Source of the DNA: a virus | DNA length: 27,846 nt | Reading direction: 5' to 3' (one strand) | IMG/VR virus record: IMGVR_UViG_3300022169_000022 | Span: 1 to 27,846 of that record | In this document: piece by piece, positions 1 through 8,347 of the stretch | Position numbering within the stretch: position 1 is the first letter of the stretch | Layout: every line of letters begins with the position of its first letter | The notes under the pieces: model-generated | Seen by the model: only the letters and a program-made list of their open reading frames with translations | What the model was told of the DNA's origin: nothing | The model's database searches: none | Program-made: the position numbers and the translations under genes

Positions 1-534
1 ACTTTTAATACTTCAATGAGGCCATCATTACAGACTAATTTAGCATACTATGAAATTGGAATAATTGATACAAGTGGGCAATACAATACGAAGACATATA
101 GATTTGATGTTGTTCAAGACTGTAAATATACACCAGTTCAGCTTGCTTGGATTAACAGGCTTGGGGCTTGGGATTATTACACCTTTGAATTAGCATCAAT
201 TGAAAGTCTAAAGGTTACGAGAAGTTCAATTATTACGCCTTTTGGCAATTGGGGTGCTGGTGCTGTTTACGGTTACAGCCAATTTGAAGCTGGTGATACA
301 ATTTACAAAGTGGAAGGCGAAAAAGAATACACTATAAATTCCGATTGGCTTGAAGATTCATCCTTTGTATGGCTGCAAGAACTTATAACCAGTAAACGAG
401 TTAAATATGTCAACGAAAATGGCGATTTTTCGTCAATAATATTGACAGATAATTCTTTTGACGTAAAGAAAGAGGTAAACACGAAGCTGAATAACCTACA
501 ATTGAAGTTTAAATTAGGCAATAAAATAAGATAG
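1..534 (+). CDS. Tail protein, partial at the 5' end
   Basis: The reading frame is open from base 1; the first ATG is at 16, but the codons before it are also open, so the gene may start outside the window. The visible C-terminal part has the pattern I associate with a tail protein upstream of the large tail/baseplate protein in Bacteroidota phages: a CKYTP..LAWINRLGAWDYY block near residues 35-52, then a late section with WLQELI and VKYV motifs ending in a basic tail. The TAG stop is followed directly by the ATG of the next gene (535), so the two are translationally linked. The assignment rests on remembered family resemblance and on position next to the baseplate-like protein and the tape measure; the exact place in the tail is unknown. 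Confidence 0.7.
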   Translation, partial: TFNTSMRPSLQTNLAYYEIGIIDTSGQYNTKTYRFDVVQDCKYTPVQLAWINRLGAWDYYTFELASIESLKVTRSSIITPFGNWGAGAVYGYSQFEAGDTIYKVEGEKEYTINSDWLEDSSFVWLQELITSKRVKYVNENGDFSSIILTDNSFDVKKEVNTKLNNLQLKFKLGNKIR

Positions 535-2979
535 ATGCTGCAATTAATAGCAAAAAACCAAATTAACCAGAAGCAAATTTATTTGGATGTTGATTCTGAG
601 GAGGATATTTCTTTGGATTTTGCCGTAAGCGAGGTTAAAGACTTTAGCAGCAGGCAATCAAGCAGGAGTAACTCATTTACTTTACCTTTTACAGACACAA
701 ATAATACTTTTTTTAATCATTTCTATGATGTTAATTTAAGTAACTATGAATATGATTCTGGTACTTTGCAAGACGTTCAGATTTCATTTGATGCCTACAA
801 AAAAACAGATTGTGAAATACTGGTTGACGGTCTTACGCAATTGCAAGGCTACTTGTATATTGAAAGTGTTAATTTAGTTAGCCAAAATTATAGTGTTGTC
901 GTTATCGGTGAAATAGGTAATTTAAAAGATGAACTGGGCGAAAAGAAATTAGTAAATTTAGATGATGCTTGGCAAACTACATTCGCCCACGCATTAACCA
1001 AAAGTAATATCGTTAACAGTTGGGATGACAACATAACTTATTTAACAAGTGGAGCTGACCAAAGCGTTATTAAATACCCTTTTGTGAACTATGGAATAGA
1101 TAACAAAGGTTGGACTATTGGAGGAGCAAATTTAAACGACATAACAACATCTGACGGTGCGATTCAGCCTTATGAATTTAAGCCAGCGATGAAGGTTAAA
1201 ACCATATTAGACAGGATACTTTTGGAGGCAGGGTACACCTACGACTCTAATTTTCTTGATAATAATGATTTTAATTTTTCTGACATTTATATGACTTTGG
1301 CAAACAATACTGAAGTTGTAAAATATAGACCAAATGTAGAGGGCTTTCTTGCTAACCTTTCTGGAAACCAAAGCATAGGAAGCCCATTAAATGACGAAAC
1401 AATTCAATTTTTTACTGAAGTTTACGACCCATCTTCAAATTTTTCACCAGCCAACAACAGTTTTAGAGCCCCTGCAAACGGCACATATGGATTCAGAACA
1501 AAACTACTTTTAGAGTTTACAAGACAAATAGATTCAACGCAAGCAATTTATTCTGTTGAAGTTTATATTAATACTTTACAAGTAGCAACTTTAGGAAGTA
1601 GTTCAATCCAGCCGTCAGCCATTGGAAGCAAATTAATAGAAGTTTTTGAAGGCAGCATCCGTTTAAACTTAAACCAGAATGATGACGTTAGAATAAAAAT
1701 CAATGTTGATGTTGTAACCAATCAAGACGTTTCAGCTTTTTTTATTTTACAAACAGATAGCGGACAATATTCAGAGTTTCAGTTGACAGAACAGCCAGAC
1801 CTTGCAAACAATAGTAATATATATCTACAAGACAACTGGGCCACCATAAACCAAATAAACTATTTGAAGGCAATATTTGAGCATTTTAATATGTTTATAG
1901 AACCAAAGCAAGATGACCCAACACAGCTCATTATTGAGCCTTATCCTGATTATATGGACAGGGGAATAAGTTTAGATTGGACAGACAAATTAAATTTAAA
2001 GAAGGAAGTACAGCTAAATACAACATCTTCATTTCGTAAATCAAAATTAGAATGGAAATGGTCACCCGATAAAAACTATTTGGCAAAGTACAGGCAAGAC
2101 ATAAGTTTAAAAAATTATGGTTCATATGTTTATGAAGACCAAAGCGACTTGACTTCTGGTAAGTTTACCAATTTCACAGAATTTGGAGAGCCTACAAACA
2201 GGCTTATAAATACAAGCGGAACAACACAGGCGTTCAACATTTGCGTTATGGATTTAACAGCAAGGGATTCAAATGCTGGAATCGTTCCGTTAAAAGGGAA
2301 ACCCAGAATTGCCTACTTTAAAAAGAAAAGTAATGGTGCAGGCAACCAAATAAAAATGTACAACGAAGCTACAGATGTAGTTGACAACTCTAACAACTAT
2401 GGCTACTATGGCCATTATTCAGATGTACGTTCAGATTCATCGACCTACAATCTAAATTTTAGCGAAACTTATTCTGGCATCTATGATTTTAGCAACTGGG
2501 TTAGTGAAGGAAGCAACCTAAATCCTTTCAAGCAGTATTGGAATAGATACCTAAACGAGATATACAGCCCAGAAGCAAGAATATTAAAAGCCTCATTTAA
2601 TTTGACACCTTTAGACATCCACAATTTAAGATTTAATAATAAGATTTTCGTTAAGGATTGCTTTTATAGGATTAACAAAATAAGTGGCTATAAACCAAAT
2701 AATACTGAGCCTTGTCAAGTTGAATTAATTAAGATTTTTGAAAGTAATGAAGGACTTGGCAATAAATGTAGATTAGTACCAACCTCCTTTGATTTAAGTG
2801 GTGTTGTTAACTTTACTAATCCAGACACAGGAACAGCAGGAGAGGCCAGCAGAGATTGTTGTGAAGCATATGGCTATATTTATATTGGAGGAGATACTCC
2901 GCAATGTTTATGGAAGCCATTAAGCACAGACAACGGAAGCCCATTTTTAACCGAAGGTGTAAGCTCACCAGAAGGATAA
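535..2979 (+). CDS. Large tail/baseplate protein (814 aa)
   Basis: This is the largest gene in the window. Its N-terminus (about residues 25-60) has the motif SSRQSSRSNSFTLPFTDTNN, seen in many Bacteroidota phage and prophage tail proteins, followed by the block in which a small domain is displaced and scaled. The middle is rich in beta-prone sequence. Near the C-terminus is a KQYWNRYLNEIYSPEARI segment, then FVKDCFYRINKISGY, then a short cysteine-rich tail (CCEAYGY and a later QCLW). The start is fixed by TAGATG with the preceding gene. A role as the tail-tip or baseplate protein that carries the fibres is inferred from size, position before the tape measure, and family pattern. I see no enzymatic motif in it. 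Confidence 0.75.
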   Translation: MLQLIAKNQINQKQIYLDVDSEEDISLDFAVSEVKDFSSRQSSRSNSFTLPFTDTNNTFFNHFYDVNLSNYEYDSGTLQDVQISFDAYKKTDCEILVDGLTQLQGYLYIESVNLVSQNYSVVVIGEIGNLKDELGEKKLVNLDDAWQTTFAHALTKSNIVNSWDDNITYLTSGADQSVIKYPFVNYGIDNKGWTIGGANLNDITTSDGAIQPYEFKPAMKVKTILDRILLEAGYTYDSNFLDNNDFNFSDIYMTLANNTEVVKYRPNVEGFLANLSGNQSIGSPLNDETIQFFTEVYDPSSNFSPANNSFRAPANGTYGFRTKLLLEFTRQIDSTQAIYSVEVYINTLQVATLGSSSIQPSAIGSKLIEVFEGSIRLNLNQNDDVRIKINVDVVTNQDVSAFFILQTDSGQYSEFQLTEQPDLANNSNIYLQDNWATINQINYLKAIFEHFNMFIEPKQDDPTQLIIEPYPDYMDRGISLDWTDKLNLKKEVQLNTTSSFRKSKLEWKWSPDKNYLAKYRQDISLKNYGSYVYEDQSDLTSGKFTNFTEFGEPTNRLINTSGTTQAFNICVMDLTARDSNAGIVPLKGKPRIAYFKKKSNGAGNQIKMYNEATDVVDNSNNYGYYGHYSDVRSDSSTYNLNFSETYSGIYDFSNWVSEGSNLNPFKQYWNRYLNEIYSPEARILKASFNLTPLDIHNLRFNNKIFVKDCFYRINKISGYKPNNTEPCQVELIKIFESNEGLGNKCRLVPTSFDLSGVVNFTNPDTGTAGEASRDCCEAYGYIYIGGDTPQCLWKPLSTDNGSPFLTEGVSSPEG

Positions 2980-3006
2980 ACAAAATAAATAAAAAACAAA
3001 AAAACG

Positions 3007-3150
3007 ATGATAAGCGAAACTTTGGCACTATTAAGCAAGATGAAAAAAACACCTAAAAAGAGCAGCGATTTTATGAAGTTTGCAATGGGCGAATACTATT
3101 TGCCGTTTTCGTTTAAGGATATGTTCCGACATTTAAAAAAGAAAGTGTAA
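3007..3150 (+). CDS. Small 47-aa protein upstream of the tape measure
   Basis: A short ORF starts at ATG 3007 and ends with a TAA that overlaps the ATG of the tape measure gene by one base (TAATG). The product is basic and mixed: a Lys-rich N-terminal half (KKTPKKSS) and a C-terminal half with GEYYLPFSFKDMF. The tight overlap, the fit of the frame between two real genes and the balanced amino-acid composition support it as a gene. Function is unknown. Its place between the baseplate-like protein and the tape measure suggests a small tail-assembly partner, but no motif shows this. Confidence 0.6.
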   Translation: MISETLALLSKMKKTPKKSSDFMKFAMGEYYLPFSFKDMFRHLKKKV

Positions 3151-4811
3151 TGGCAAAGACAATAGCAGTAGATTTAGAGGTTGACACACAAAAAGCGGAA
3201 GCTAATTTAAATGACGTTGTTGACGTTTTAAAAGAGATGAAAGGCTCTATTGATGACAATAAAAAAGCAACAGAAGCAACAGGAAAAGCAACCAAAGATT
3301 TAGACAGTAACTTTAAAAAAGCAGCGAAAGGAGTTAAGGGTTTTGGGTTAGCATTGAAGGCTATGGGTATTGGCTTAGTCATAGAGGCATTTAATTTATT
3401 TAAAGAAGTGCTTGGTGAAAATCAAGTTATTATGGATGCAAGTGCAACAGCTTTTGAGGCTCTAAGCATTGCCTTTAATGACTTCTTCAAGTTTATAATG
3501 AGCAGCACAGGGACTATTGTTGCCGCATTTAAAAGTCTTTTTGAAGACCCTAAACAAAAATTGATTGAGTTTGGAAACGCTGTAAAAGAAAATTTAGTAG
3601 AAAGATTTAATAGCTTTTTAGATACATTAGGCTTTTTAGCAATAGCAGTAAAAAAGGTTTTTGCAGGAGATTTTGTAGGAGCTTTAGAAGCTACAAAGCA
3701 AGCTGGTAAAGAATCAATTGATGTTTTTACAGGAGTTAATAATTCAGTCGATAAAATAGCTGAAACATTGCCTAAAATAGTAAAGGGAATTACTGAGTAT
3801 GCAGCATCAACTGTAAAGGCTGCAAGCGCTGCTGTTGAATTAAATAAACAAGCTGAACTGAGTGCTGTAATTAATCAAGGGCTTATTGAAGATTACGACA
3901 GACAGGCAGAACAGCAAAGACAAATAAGGGATGACACCAGCAAGACAATTGAAGAAAGAATAATTGCAAATAATAAATTAGGCGAAATATTAGAAGAACA
4001 GCAAAAATTAATGCTTGCAAATGTTGACATTCAAATTGCTTCAGCTCAATTAAATTTCGATAAGAATGCAAGCCAAGAAAACTATATTGCTTTACTTCAA
4101 GCGGAGAACGAAAGAAAGGCTGTTTTAGCCCAAATAGAAGGATTCCGTTCAGAACAATTAATTAATGAAGTCGGATTAAATCAAGAACTTGCTGACAGAA
4201 AAACACAAAATGATGATGAGGAATTGCTCAGAATTAAAGGTTTATCTGAGGCGCAGAAAAAAATAGAAGAAGAAAAAAGGGCAAATATATATGCTACTTT
4301 AGACGCAGTTAGAACAATAGCAGGAGAGGAATCAAAGATAAGTAAAGGTATATTTTTATTTAAACAAGGGCTACTAATTGCAGAGCAAATTGCAGCAGCA
4401 AAAGCTACATTGGGAAAGATAACAGCAAGAGCAGCAGAAGCAGCAGTTGATGCAAGTTCAGGAGCAATGAAAACAGCAGCAGCAGTTCCATTTCCTGCAA
4501 ACATTCCTTTGCTTTTAGGTTTTGCAGCTCAAACAGCAGGCATTTTTGCTTCAATTGCAAGTGCTGTAAGGACAGCCAAATCAGCATCGAGTAAACTTGG
4601 AGCTGGTGGAGGAGGTGGTAACATTTCAGCTCCATCTTTTGGAGGAGCAGGAGCAGGCTTCCAAGCATCAACGCCTACAATTTCAGCGATACCAACTTTT
4701 AATCCTAATCAAAATAATAACCAAAACAATGTTAGGGCGTATGTTGTACAGAACGACATAAGCAACCAAAATGCATTGGATAAACGAATAAGACAAAGAG
4801 CAACATTATGA
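3150..4811 (+). CDS. Tail tape measure protein
   Basis: This 553-residue protein has the features of a tape measure. The N-terminal 60 residues are charged and helical with alternating Lys and Asp/Glu. Hydrophobic stretches follow, around residues 68-90 (GLALKAMGIGLVIEAFNLF) and 105-130. A long alpha-helical middle is rich in Ala, Gln, Glu and Lys (about 215-400). A second Ala-rich hydrophobic block lies near 430-475, then a Gly-rich linker, then an Asn/Gln-rich C-terminus. Tape measures set tail length at about 0.15 nm per residue, so this one would predict a tail of roughly 80 nm. It is short for the family. It overlaps the protease gene by 4 bases (ATGA). The tail assembly chaperone, normally just upstream, is instead near 23.6-24.4 kb. 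Confidence 0.88.
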   Translation: MAKTIAVDLEVDTQKAEANLNDVVDVLKEMKGSIDDNKKATEATGKATKDLDSNFKKAAKGVKGFGLALKAMGIGLVIEAFNLFKEVLGENQVIMDASATAFEALSIAFNDFFKFIMSSTGTIVAAFKSLFEDPKQKLIEFGNAVKENLVERFNSFLDTLGFLAIAVKKVFAGDFVGALEATKQAGKESIDVFTGVNNSVDKIAETLPKIVKGITEYAASTVKAASAAVELNKQAELSAVINQGLIEDYDRQAEQQRQIRDDTSKTIEERIIANNKLGEILEEQQKLMLANVDIQIASAQLNFDKNASQENYIALLQAENERKAVLAQIEGFRSEQLINEVGLNQELADRKTQNDDEELLRIKGLSEAQKKIEEEKRANIYATLDAVRTIAGEESKISKGIFLFKQGLLIAEQIAAAKATLGKITARAAEAAVDASSGAMKTAAAVPFPANIPLLLGFAAQTAGIFASIASAVRTAKSASSKLGAGGGGGNISAPSFGGAGAGFQASTPTISAIPTFNPNQNNNQNNVRAYVVQNDISNQNALDKRIRQRATL

Positions 4812-5404
4812 CCAAAATAGTAGAATTAGTACTAAACGAAGAAGAAGAAGGTGGCATCTATGCCATTTCAATTGTTGATTTTCCAGCAATAGAATCAAAT
4901 TTTATAGCACTATCAAAAGATGGACAAACCAAGTACAGTTTGGCTCAAGTTGATGAAGAAAAAAAGATGCTTGTAGGGGCTGCATTAATTCCAAACAAAC
5001 AGATTTACAGAAAGGATGCGGAGGAAAATGATTACTACGTTTATTTTTCAAAGGACACGGTAAAAAAAGCAGCTTATCGCTTCCTTAAAAGCAATGCACA
5101 TCACAATCATACTTTGCAGCACGAAAAAGATATAGATGGACTTTATGTTGCTGAATCTTGGATTGTTGAAAGTGAGAACGACAAAAGCAAAGATTACGGC
5201 TTGAATGTTCCGATTGGAACGTGGATGGTTGCAGTAAAAGTTGACAACGAAAGAATCTGGGAAGACCAGATAAAAAGCGGAAACGCCAAAGGCTTTTCAA
5301 TTGAGGCATATTTTGCGAATAAATTAGAAGTCAAGGAAAACGGTGAAACACTTTCCAAAATAGTGGCTGAGTCTGAATCATTTTTAAATGAAATAATAAA
5401 ATAG
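4808..5404 (+). CDS. Prohead protease, XkdF-like (Peptidase S78 family 2)
   Basis: The protein is 198 residues and matches the XkdF-type putative phage serine protease pattern: VGAALIPNKQIYR at about 55-68, a conserved His region NHTLQHEKDIDG near 100-111, an ESWIVE segment, PIGTWMVAVKV near 135-145, and the serine motif GNAKGFSIEAYF near 158-169 with Ser164 as the likely nucleophile. In this family the protease cleaves scaffold and capsid during head maturation. Here the gene lies between tape measure and ParB rather than next to the capsid gene at 9.05 kb. The start overlaps the tape measure stop (ATGA). The family call is fairly strong; the substrate, probably the scaffold-like protein at 8.35 kb and the capsid protein, is inferred. 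Confidence 0.85.
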   Translation: MTKIVELVLNEEEEGGIYAISIVDFPAIESNFIALSKDGQTKYSLAQVDEEKKMLVGAALIPNKQIYRKDAEENDYYVYFSKDTVKKAAYRFLKSNAHHNHTLQHEKDIDGLYVAESWIVESENDKSKDYGLNVPIGTWMVAVKVDNERIWEDQIKSGNAKGFSIEAYFANKLEVKENGETLSKIVAESESFLNEIIK

Positions 5405-5416
5405 TACATTCGTATT

Positions 5417-6019
5417 ATGGAAAATTCAATTAAATTAAGTGCTATAAAAAGCAATCCAAATAATCCAAGAGTAATAAAAGATGACAAGTTCAAAAAGCTG
5501 GTTCAATCAATAAAGGAATTTCCTAAAATGATGGAGCTTAGGCCAATGGTCTTAAATTCCGACAGTATCGTATTAGGTGGCAATATGCGTTTAAAGGCTT
5601 TAAAAGAGTTGGGCTATAAAGAAGTGCCTATTGAATGGGTTAAGCGAGCAGACGATTTAACAGAGGATGAAGCGAGGCGATTTATTATAGCTGACAATGT
5701 TGGCTTTGGTGAACACGATTGGGAATTGTTAACTAATGAATGGAATGTTGAAGAATTGGAAGGCTGGGGATTGGATAACTGGCAGAATATGGATGATATT
5801 GATACAAGCGATGATTTTAGTTTGCCTGATGGAGATAAAGAACCTTTCCAGCAGCAAACATATACTTTAGCAGATGCACAGGCTATTGAAATTAAAAACG
5901 CAATAGCAAACGTTAAAAAGACTGACGAGTATAAATATATGGAAACTTTTGAAAACGAAAACAGTAATGGCAACGCACTTTATTTAATTATTACGCAATG
6001 GGCAGAGCAAAAGAGATAA
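5417..6019 (+). CDS. ParB-domain protein
   Basis: The N-terminal 100 residues carry a ParB/sulfiredoxin-like domain: NPNNPR near 13-18, a VLNSDSIVLGGNMRLKALKELG stretch near 45-66 whose GGNMRLKAL is the variant of the ParB GG-H-R box, and a following acidic helix (LTEDEARRFI) with IADN. The C-terminal half, after about residue 105, is acidic and low in known motifs. ParB-domain proteins bind or load on DNA, and some are nucleases or CTP-dependent clamps; the exact role here is not visible. The gene overlaps the Mom-like gene by 22 bases, which suggests joint expression and perhaps joint function in DNA modification or packaging. Confidence 0.82.
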   Translation: MENSIKLSAIKSNPNNPRVIKDDKFKKLVQSIKEFPKMMELRPMVLNSDSIVLGGNMRLKALKELGYKEVPIEWVKRADDLTEDEARRFIIADNVGFGEHDWELLTNEWNVEELEGWGLDNWQNMDDIDTSDDFSLPDGDKEPFQQQTYTLADAQAIEIKNAIANVKKTDEYKYMETFENENSNGNALYLIITQWAEQKR

Positions 6020-6738
6020 TTGTTAAAGTTATAAATTCAAAGGTTGCTAATGATTTTGTAAAAAAAACTCATTATAGCGGAAAGGTTGTTCCTAATAGTA
6101 CTTTACATTTTGGTTGTTTTTTAGATGACAAGTTACACGGAGTTATGCAATATGGACCAAGTATAAACAAAAAAGGAACTATTAATTTAGTAGAGAATAC
6201 AGGTTGGAATGAATTTATAGAATTAAACAGAATGGCTTTTGATGATTACCTGCCAAAGTATTCTGAAAGTAGATGTATAGCTATTAGCATTCGTTTAATT
6301 AAAAAGAATGCTCCACAAATAAAATGGATAATAAGTTTTGCAGACGGAACACAATGTGGTGATGGTACTATATATAGAGCAAGTGGATTTAAATTAGTTG
6401 GTGTTTCTAAAAATGCTGGAATATGCAAATTAAATAATGAAGTTGTACATATAAAAAGAACTTACGATTTAGGTTTGACAAGTAGTTTTTTAAAAAAAAG
6501 TGATATTCCTAAATTAGAAAAACAAGGATATAAAGTTGAAATGTTAAAAGGTTATCAATTAAAGTATGTTTATTTAATAAACAAAAGTATGACCATAACT
6601 AAAGAGATACTTCCTTTTAGCGAAATAGATAAACAAGGTGCAGGAATGTATAAAGGAGAAAAAATAACCCTCCAAGATAGGAGGGCTAATTTGAGCGATG
6701 AGGTCGACTTGAACGCCAATTCTAAGCTGGAAGCTTAG
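5998..6738 (+). CDS. Mom-like DNA-modification protein (adenine carbamoylmethylation family)
   Basis: The 246-residue protein fits the Mom family. Phage Mu Mom, a GNAT-fold protein, converts adenines in DNA to N6-carbamoylmethyl-adenine and so blocks restriction enzymes. Visible matches are HYSGKVVPNSTLHFGCF (25-41), GVMQYGPSIN (48-57), IELNRMAFDD (74-83), SESRCIAISIRLIKKNAP (89-106) and IISFADGTQCGDGTIYRASGF (111-131), then GYQLKYVYL and an ILPF..I...GAGMYKG block near the end. The last 20 or so residues overlap an antisense tRNA-Gly and are probably not conserved. Base composition looks more AT-rich than the neighbours (6481-6540 has 12 G/C in 60). I infer anti-restriction; the chemistry has to be shown. 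Confidence 0.82.
   Translation: MGRAKEIIVKVINSKVANDFVKKTHYSGKVVPNSTLHFGCFLDDKLHGVMQYGPSINKKGTINLVENTGWNEFIELNRMAFDDYLPKYSESRCIAISIRLIKKNAPQIKWIISFADGTQCGDGTIYRASGFKLVGVSKNAGICKLNNEVVHIKRTYDLGLTSSFLKKSDIPKLEKQGYKVEMLKGYQLKYVYLINKSMTITKEILPFSEIDKQGAGMYKGEKITLQDRRANLSDEVDLNANSKLEA
6658..6685 (-). terminator. Terminator of the tRNA-Gly unit, minus strand
   Basis: On the minus strand a stem CCCTCC, loop of six bases, GGAGGG (plus-strand arms 6668-6673 and 6680-6685) is followed at once by TTATTTTTT. It lies 8 bases past the tRNA 3' end. This is a standard intrinsic terminator and it closes the minus-strand unit. It sits inside the 3' end of the Mom-like gene. Confidence 0.8.
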
Positions 6739-6764
6739 CGTGTAACCAATAACACTTCCATCGC
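6694..6764 (-). tRNA. tRNA-Gly (anticodon TCC)
   Basis: Read on the minus strand, the sequence folds as a tRNA. The acceptor stem is 7/7 (GCGATGG with TCATCGC, one G-U), the D stem is 4/4 (GTGT/ACAC) with GG in the loop, and the anticodon stem is 5/5 (CTAAG/CTTAG) with loop CTTCCAG, giving T33, anticodon TCC at 6729-6731 and A37. The T loop is canonical, GTTCAAGTC. The discriminator base is U, as in bacterial glycine tRNAs. The CCA end is not encoded. Weak points are a short variable loop and two mismatches in the T stem, so it may be degenerate. It would read GGA codons. It overlaps the end of the Mom-like gene by 45 bases on the other strand. Confidence 0.82.
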
Positions 6765-6775
6765 ATATTGAAAGA

Positions 6776-6783
6776 CAAATATA
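6776..6783 (-). promoter_or_regulatory. Promoter -7 box for the tRNA-Gly unit (minus strand)
   Basis: On the minus strand the octamer TATATTTG matches the Bacteroidota -7 consensus TANNTTTG exactly. It ends 11 bases upstream of the tRNA 5' end, placing the start of transcription about five bases before the mature tRNA. A TTG lies upstream, but 14 bases away rather than the usual 17-23, so the -33 box is weak. Confidence 0.6.
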
Positions 6784-6793
6784 CATAAATAAT

Positions 6794-7165
6794 ATGACAA
6801 AAACAGAAGAATATAAAGCACAAATAATAAATATAGTAAACAAACAAAGACTATTTTTCTTTTCAGATATATTTGCTTACACAACGTTTACCAGAATAAC
6901 AGCGTACAATCATAAGCTAAACGAAGATGAAGAAATATTGCAACTTTTGGATAAGCATAAAATTGAAACTAAACATTCAATGCGGAATAAATGGTACAAC
7001 TCTCAGAACCCACTTTTACAATTAGCTTTGTATAAAATAATCGGTGACGAAGAAGAATATTATAGGATTGCAAATGCTAAACAACAGATTGATGCTAATG
7101 TTCGACAGGAACAGCCTTTATTTCATATAAATGAAAGTAACGACAACAGTCAAGAAACTTCTTAG
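6794..7165 (+). CDS. Probable small terminase subunit
   Basis: The 123-residue protein sits directly before the large terminase gene and overlaps it by 35 bases. It has a region ETKHSMRNKWYNSQNPLLQLALYKIIGDEEEYYRIA (about 57-92) that resembles, from memory, small terminase subunits of Bacteroidota phages (KQSMR.KW...N...Q.ALYKL). The N-terminal half is helical and could carry a DNA-binding helix-turn-helix, though I do not see a diagnostic one. In packaging the small subunit recognises the phage DNA and presents it to the large subunit. The assignment relies on position and family pattern. Confidence 0.72.
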   Translation: MTKTEEYKAQIINIVNKQRLFFFSDIFAYTTFTRITAYNHKLNEDEEILQLLDKHKIETKHSMRNKWYNSQNPLLQLALYKIIGDEEEYYRIANAKQQIDANVRQEQPLFHINESNDNSQETS

Positions 7166-8294
7166 ATTACAAAAGAGAAAAAGGGTAATTCAAGGAGGAA
7201 CATTTGCTGGGAAAACCTATGGCATTTTATGTGTATTAATTGATTACGCAACAAAGAATCCAAAGGAAAAAATAACGGTTGTTGCTGAAACGATACCAGC
7301 CTTAAAAGATGGTGCTATTTCTCAATTTATTGAGATTATGGAACAAACAGGGCGTTTTAATCATAATAGTTATAATAGAAACGACAGGGAATATCGTTTT
7401 TTTAATGGCAGCAGCATACAATTCAAGTCTTTTGACAACGTCAGCAAAGCAAAAGCAGCAGGAAAGCGTGAAGTTTTATTCATAAATGAAGCAAACCACA
7501 TTAAATACACTATTGCAGATGCTTTAATGGTTCGTACTACCAAAGCAATTTGGGTAGATTTTAACCCAGACAATGAATTTTGGGCGCATACTGAGATACT
7601 GCCAAATGAAGATTCAGAATTTCTTTTGCTAAAGTACACAGATAACGAAGGTTGTCCAGATACTATTGTAAAGGAATTAGAGCAGCGGAAAAAATGGAGT
7701 AAAAAAGATGCCTATTGGAAGAATTGGTGTCAAGTTTATATTGATGGCGAAATAGGTAAACTACAAGGTGTTGTCTTTAACAATTGGAAGCAAATTGAAA
7801 TAATACCAGAAGAAGCAAAGTACGTTGGTACAGGCTGTGACTTTGGCTATACAAACGACCCATCAACCTTAATTGACGTTTATAAATTAGATAATACATA
7901 CATATTTAACGAAAAAACGTATCAGACAGGATTGACCAATAACGAAATTGCGGTTATCGCAAAAGAAGATTTTAAAAGGTACATCATAGCCGATTCAGCA
8001 GAACCAAAAAGTATTGAAGAAATAAGGAGGCACGGAATAGAAATAAGAGGGGCAACAAAAGGAAAGGACAGCATTCTTCACGGAATTGATTTACTTCAGC
8101 GTTCTGAATTTTTGGTGACATCACATTCCCTAAACCTAATAAATGAATTAAGAAAGTACAGATGGCAGGAAGACAGAGATGGAAACGCCACAAATAAACC
8201 CATAGGCTATTTTAATCACGGCATTGATGCGATGCGTTATTGGGCAAGCAATCACCTTAACAACCCGAACAAGGGTCGATACATTATTTCCTAA
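7131..8294 (+). CDS. terL: Terminase large subunit (packaging ATPase and nuclease)
   Basis: The protein is 387 residues. The ATPase half has a Walker A GGTFAGKT at 22-29, the Walker B motif VLFINE at 115-120 and a WVDFNP coupling motif at 141-146. The C-terminal nuclease half has CDFGYTNDPS with Asp237, an IIADSAEPKS block near 285-297 and HGIDAMRYW near 363-371, giving the three acidic residues expected of a terminase RNase-H-like nuclease. This enzyme drives DNA into the prohead and cuts it to length. The fold and order are as in PBSX/terminase-6-type large subunits. The ATG at 7131 lies inside the small-subunit gene. Confidence 0.95.
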   Translation: MKVTTTVKKLLRLQKRKRVIQGGTFAGKTYGILCVLIDYATKNPKEKITVVAETIPALKDGAISQFIEIMEQTGRFNHNSYNRNDREYRFFNGSSIQFKSFDNVSKAKAAGKREVLFINEANHIKYTIADALMVRTTKAIWVDFNPDNEFWAHTEILPNEDSEFLLLKYTDNEGCPDTIVKELEQRKKWSKKDAYWKNWCQVYIDGEIGKLQGVVFNNWKQIEIIPEEAKYVGTGCDFGYTNDPSTLIDVYKLDNTYIFNEKTYQTGLTNNEIAVIAKEDFKRYIIADSAEPKSIEEIRRHGIEIRGATKGKDSILHGIDLLQRSEFLVTSHSLNLINELRKYRWQEDRDGNATNKPIGYFNHGIDAMRYWASNHLNNPNKGRYIIS

Positions 8295-8347
8295 AAAGCA
8301 ACAGCTTTAACCTCTTTTCGTTTTATCTATAGCAAATAAAGCGACTT

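Noticed and set aside
4181-4671. Minus-strand open frames opposite the tape measure
   Set aside because: They mirror Ala-, Leu- and Gly-rich coding; all neighbours run on the plus strand and no promoter or leader is seen.
6680-6738. The Mom-like C-terminal tail (after MYKG) as a functional domain
   Set aside because: It is the complement of the tRNA and its terminator, so its sequence is set by those and is probably not selected as protein.
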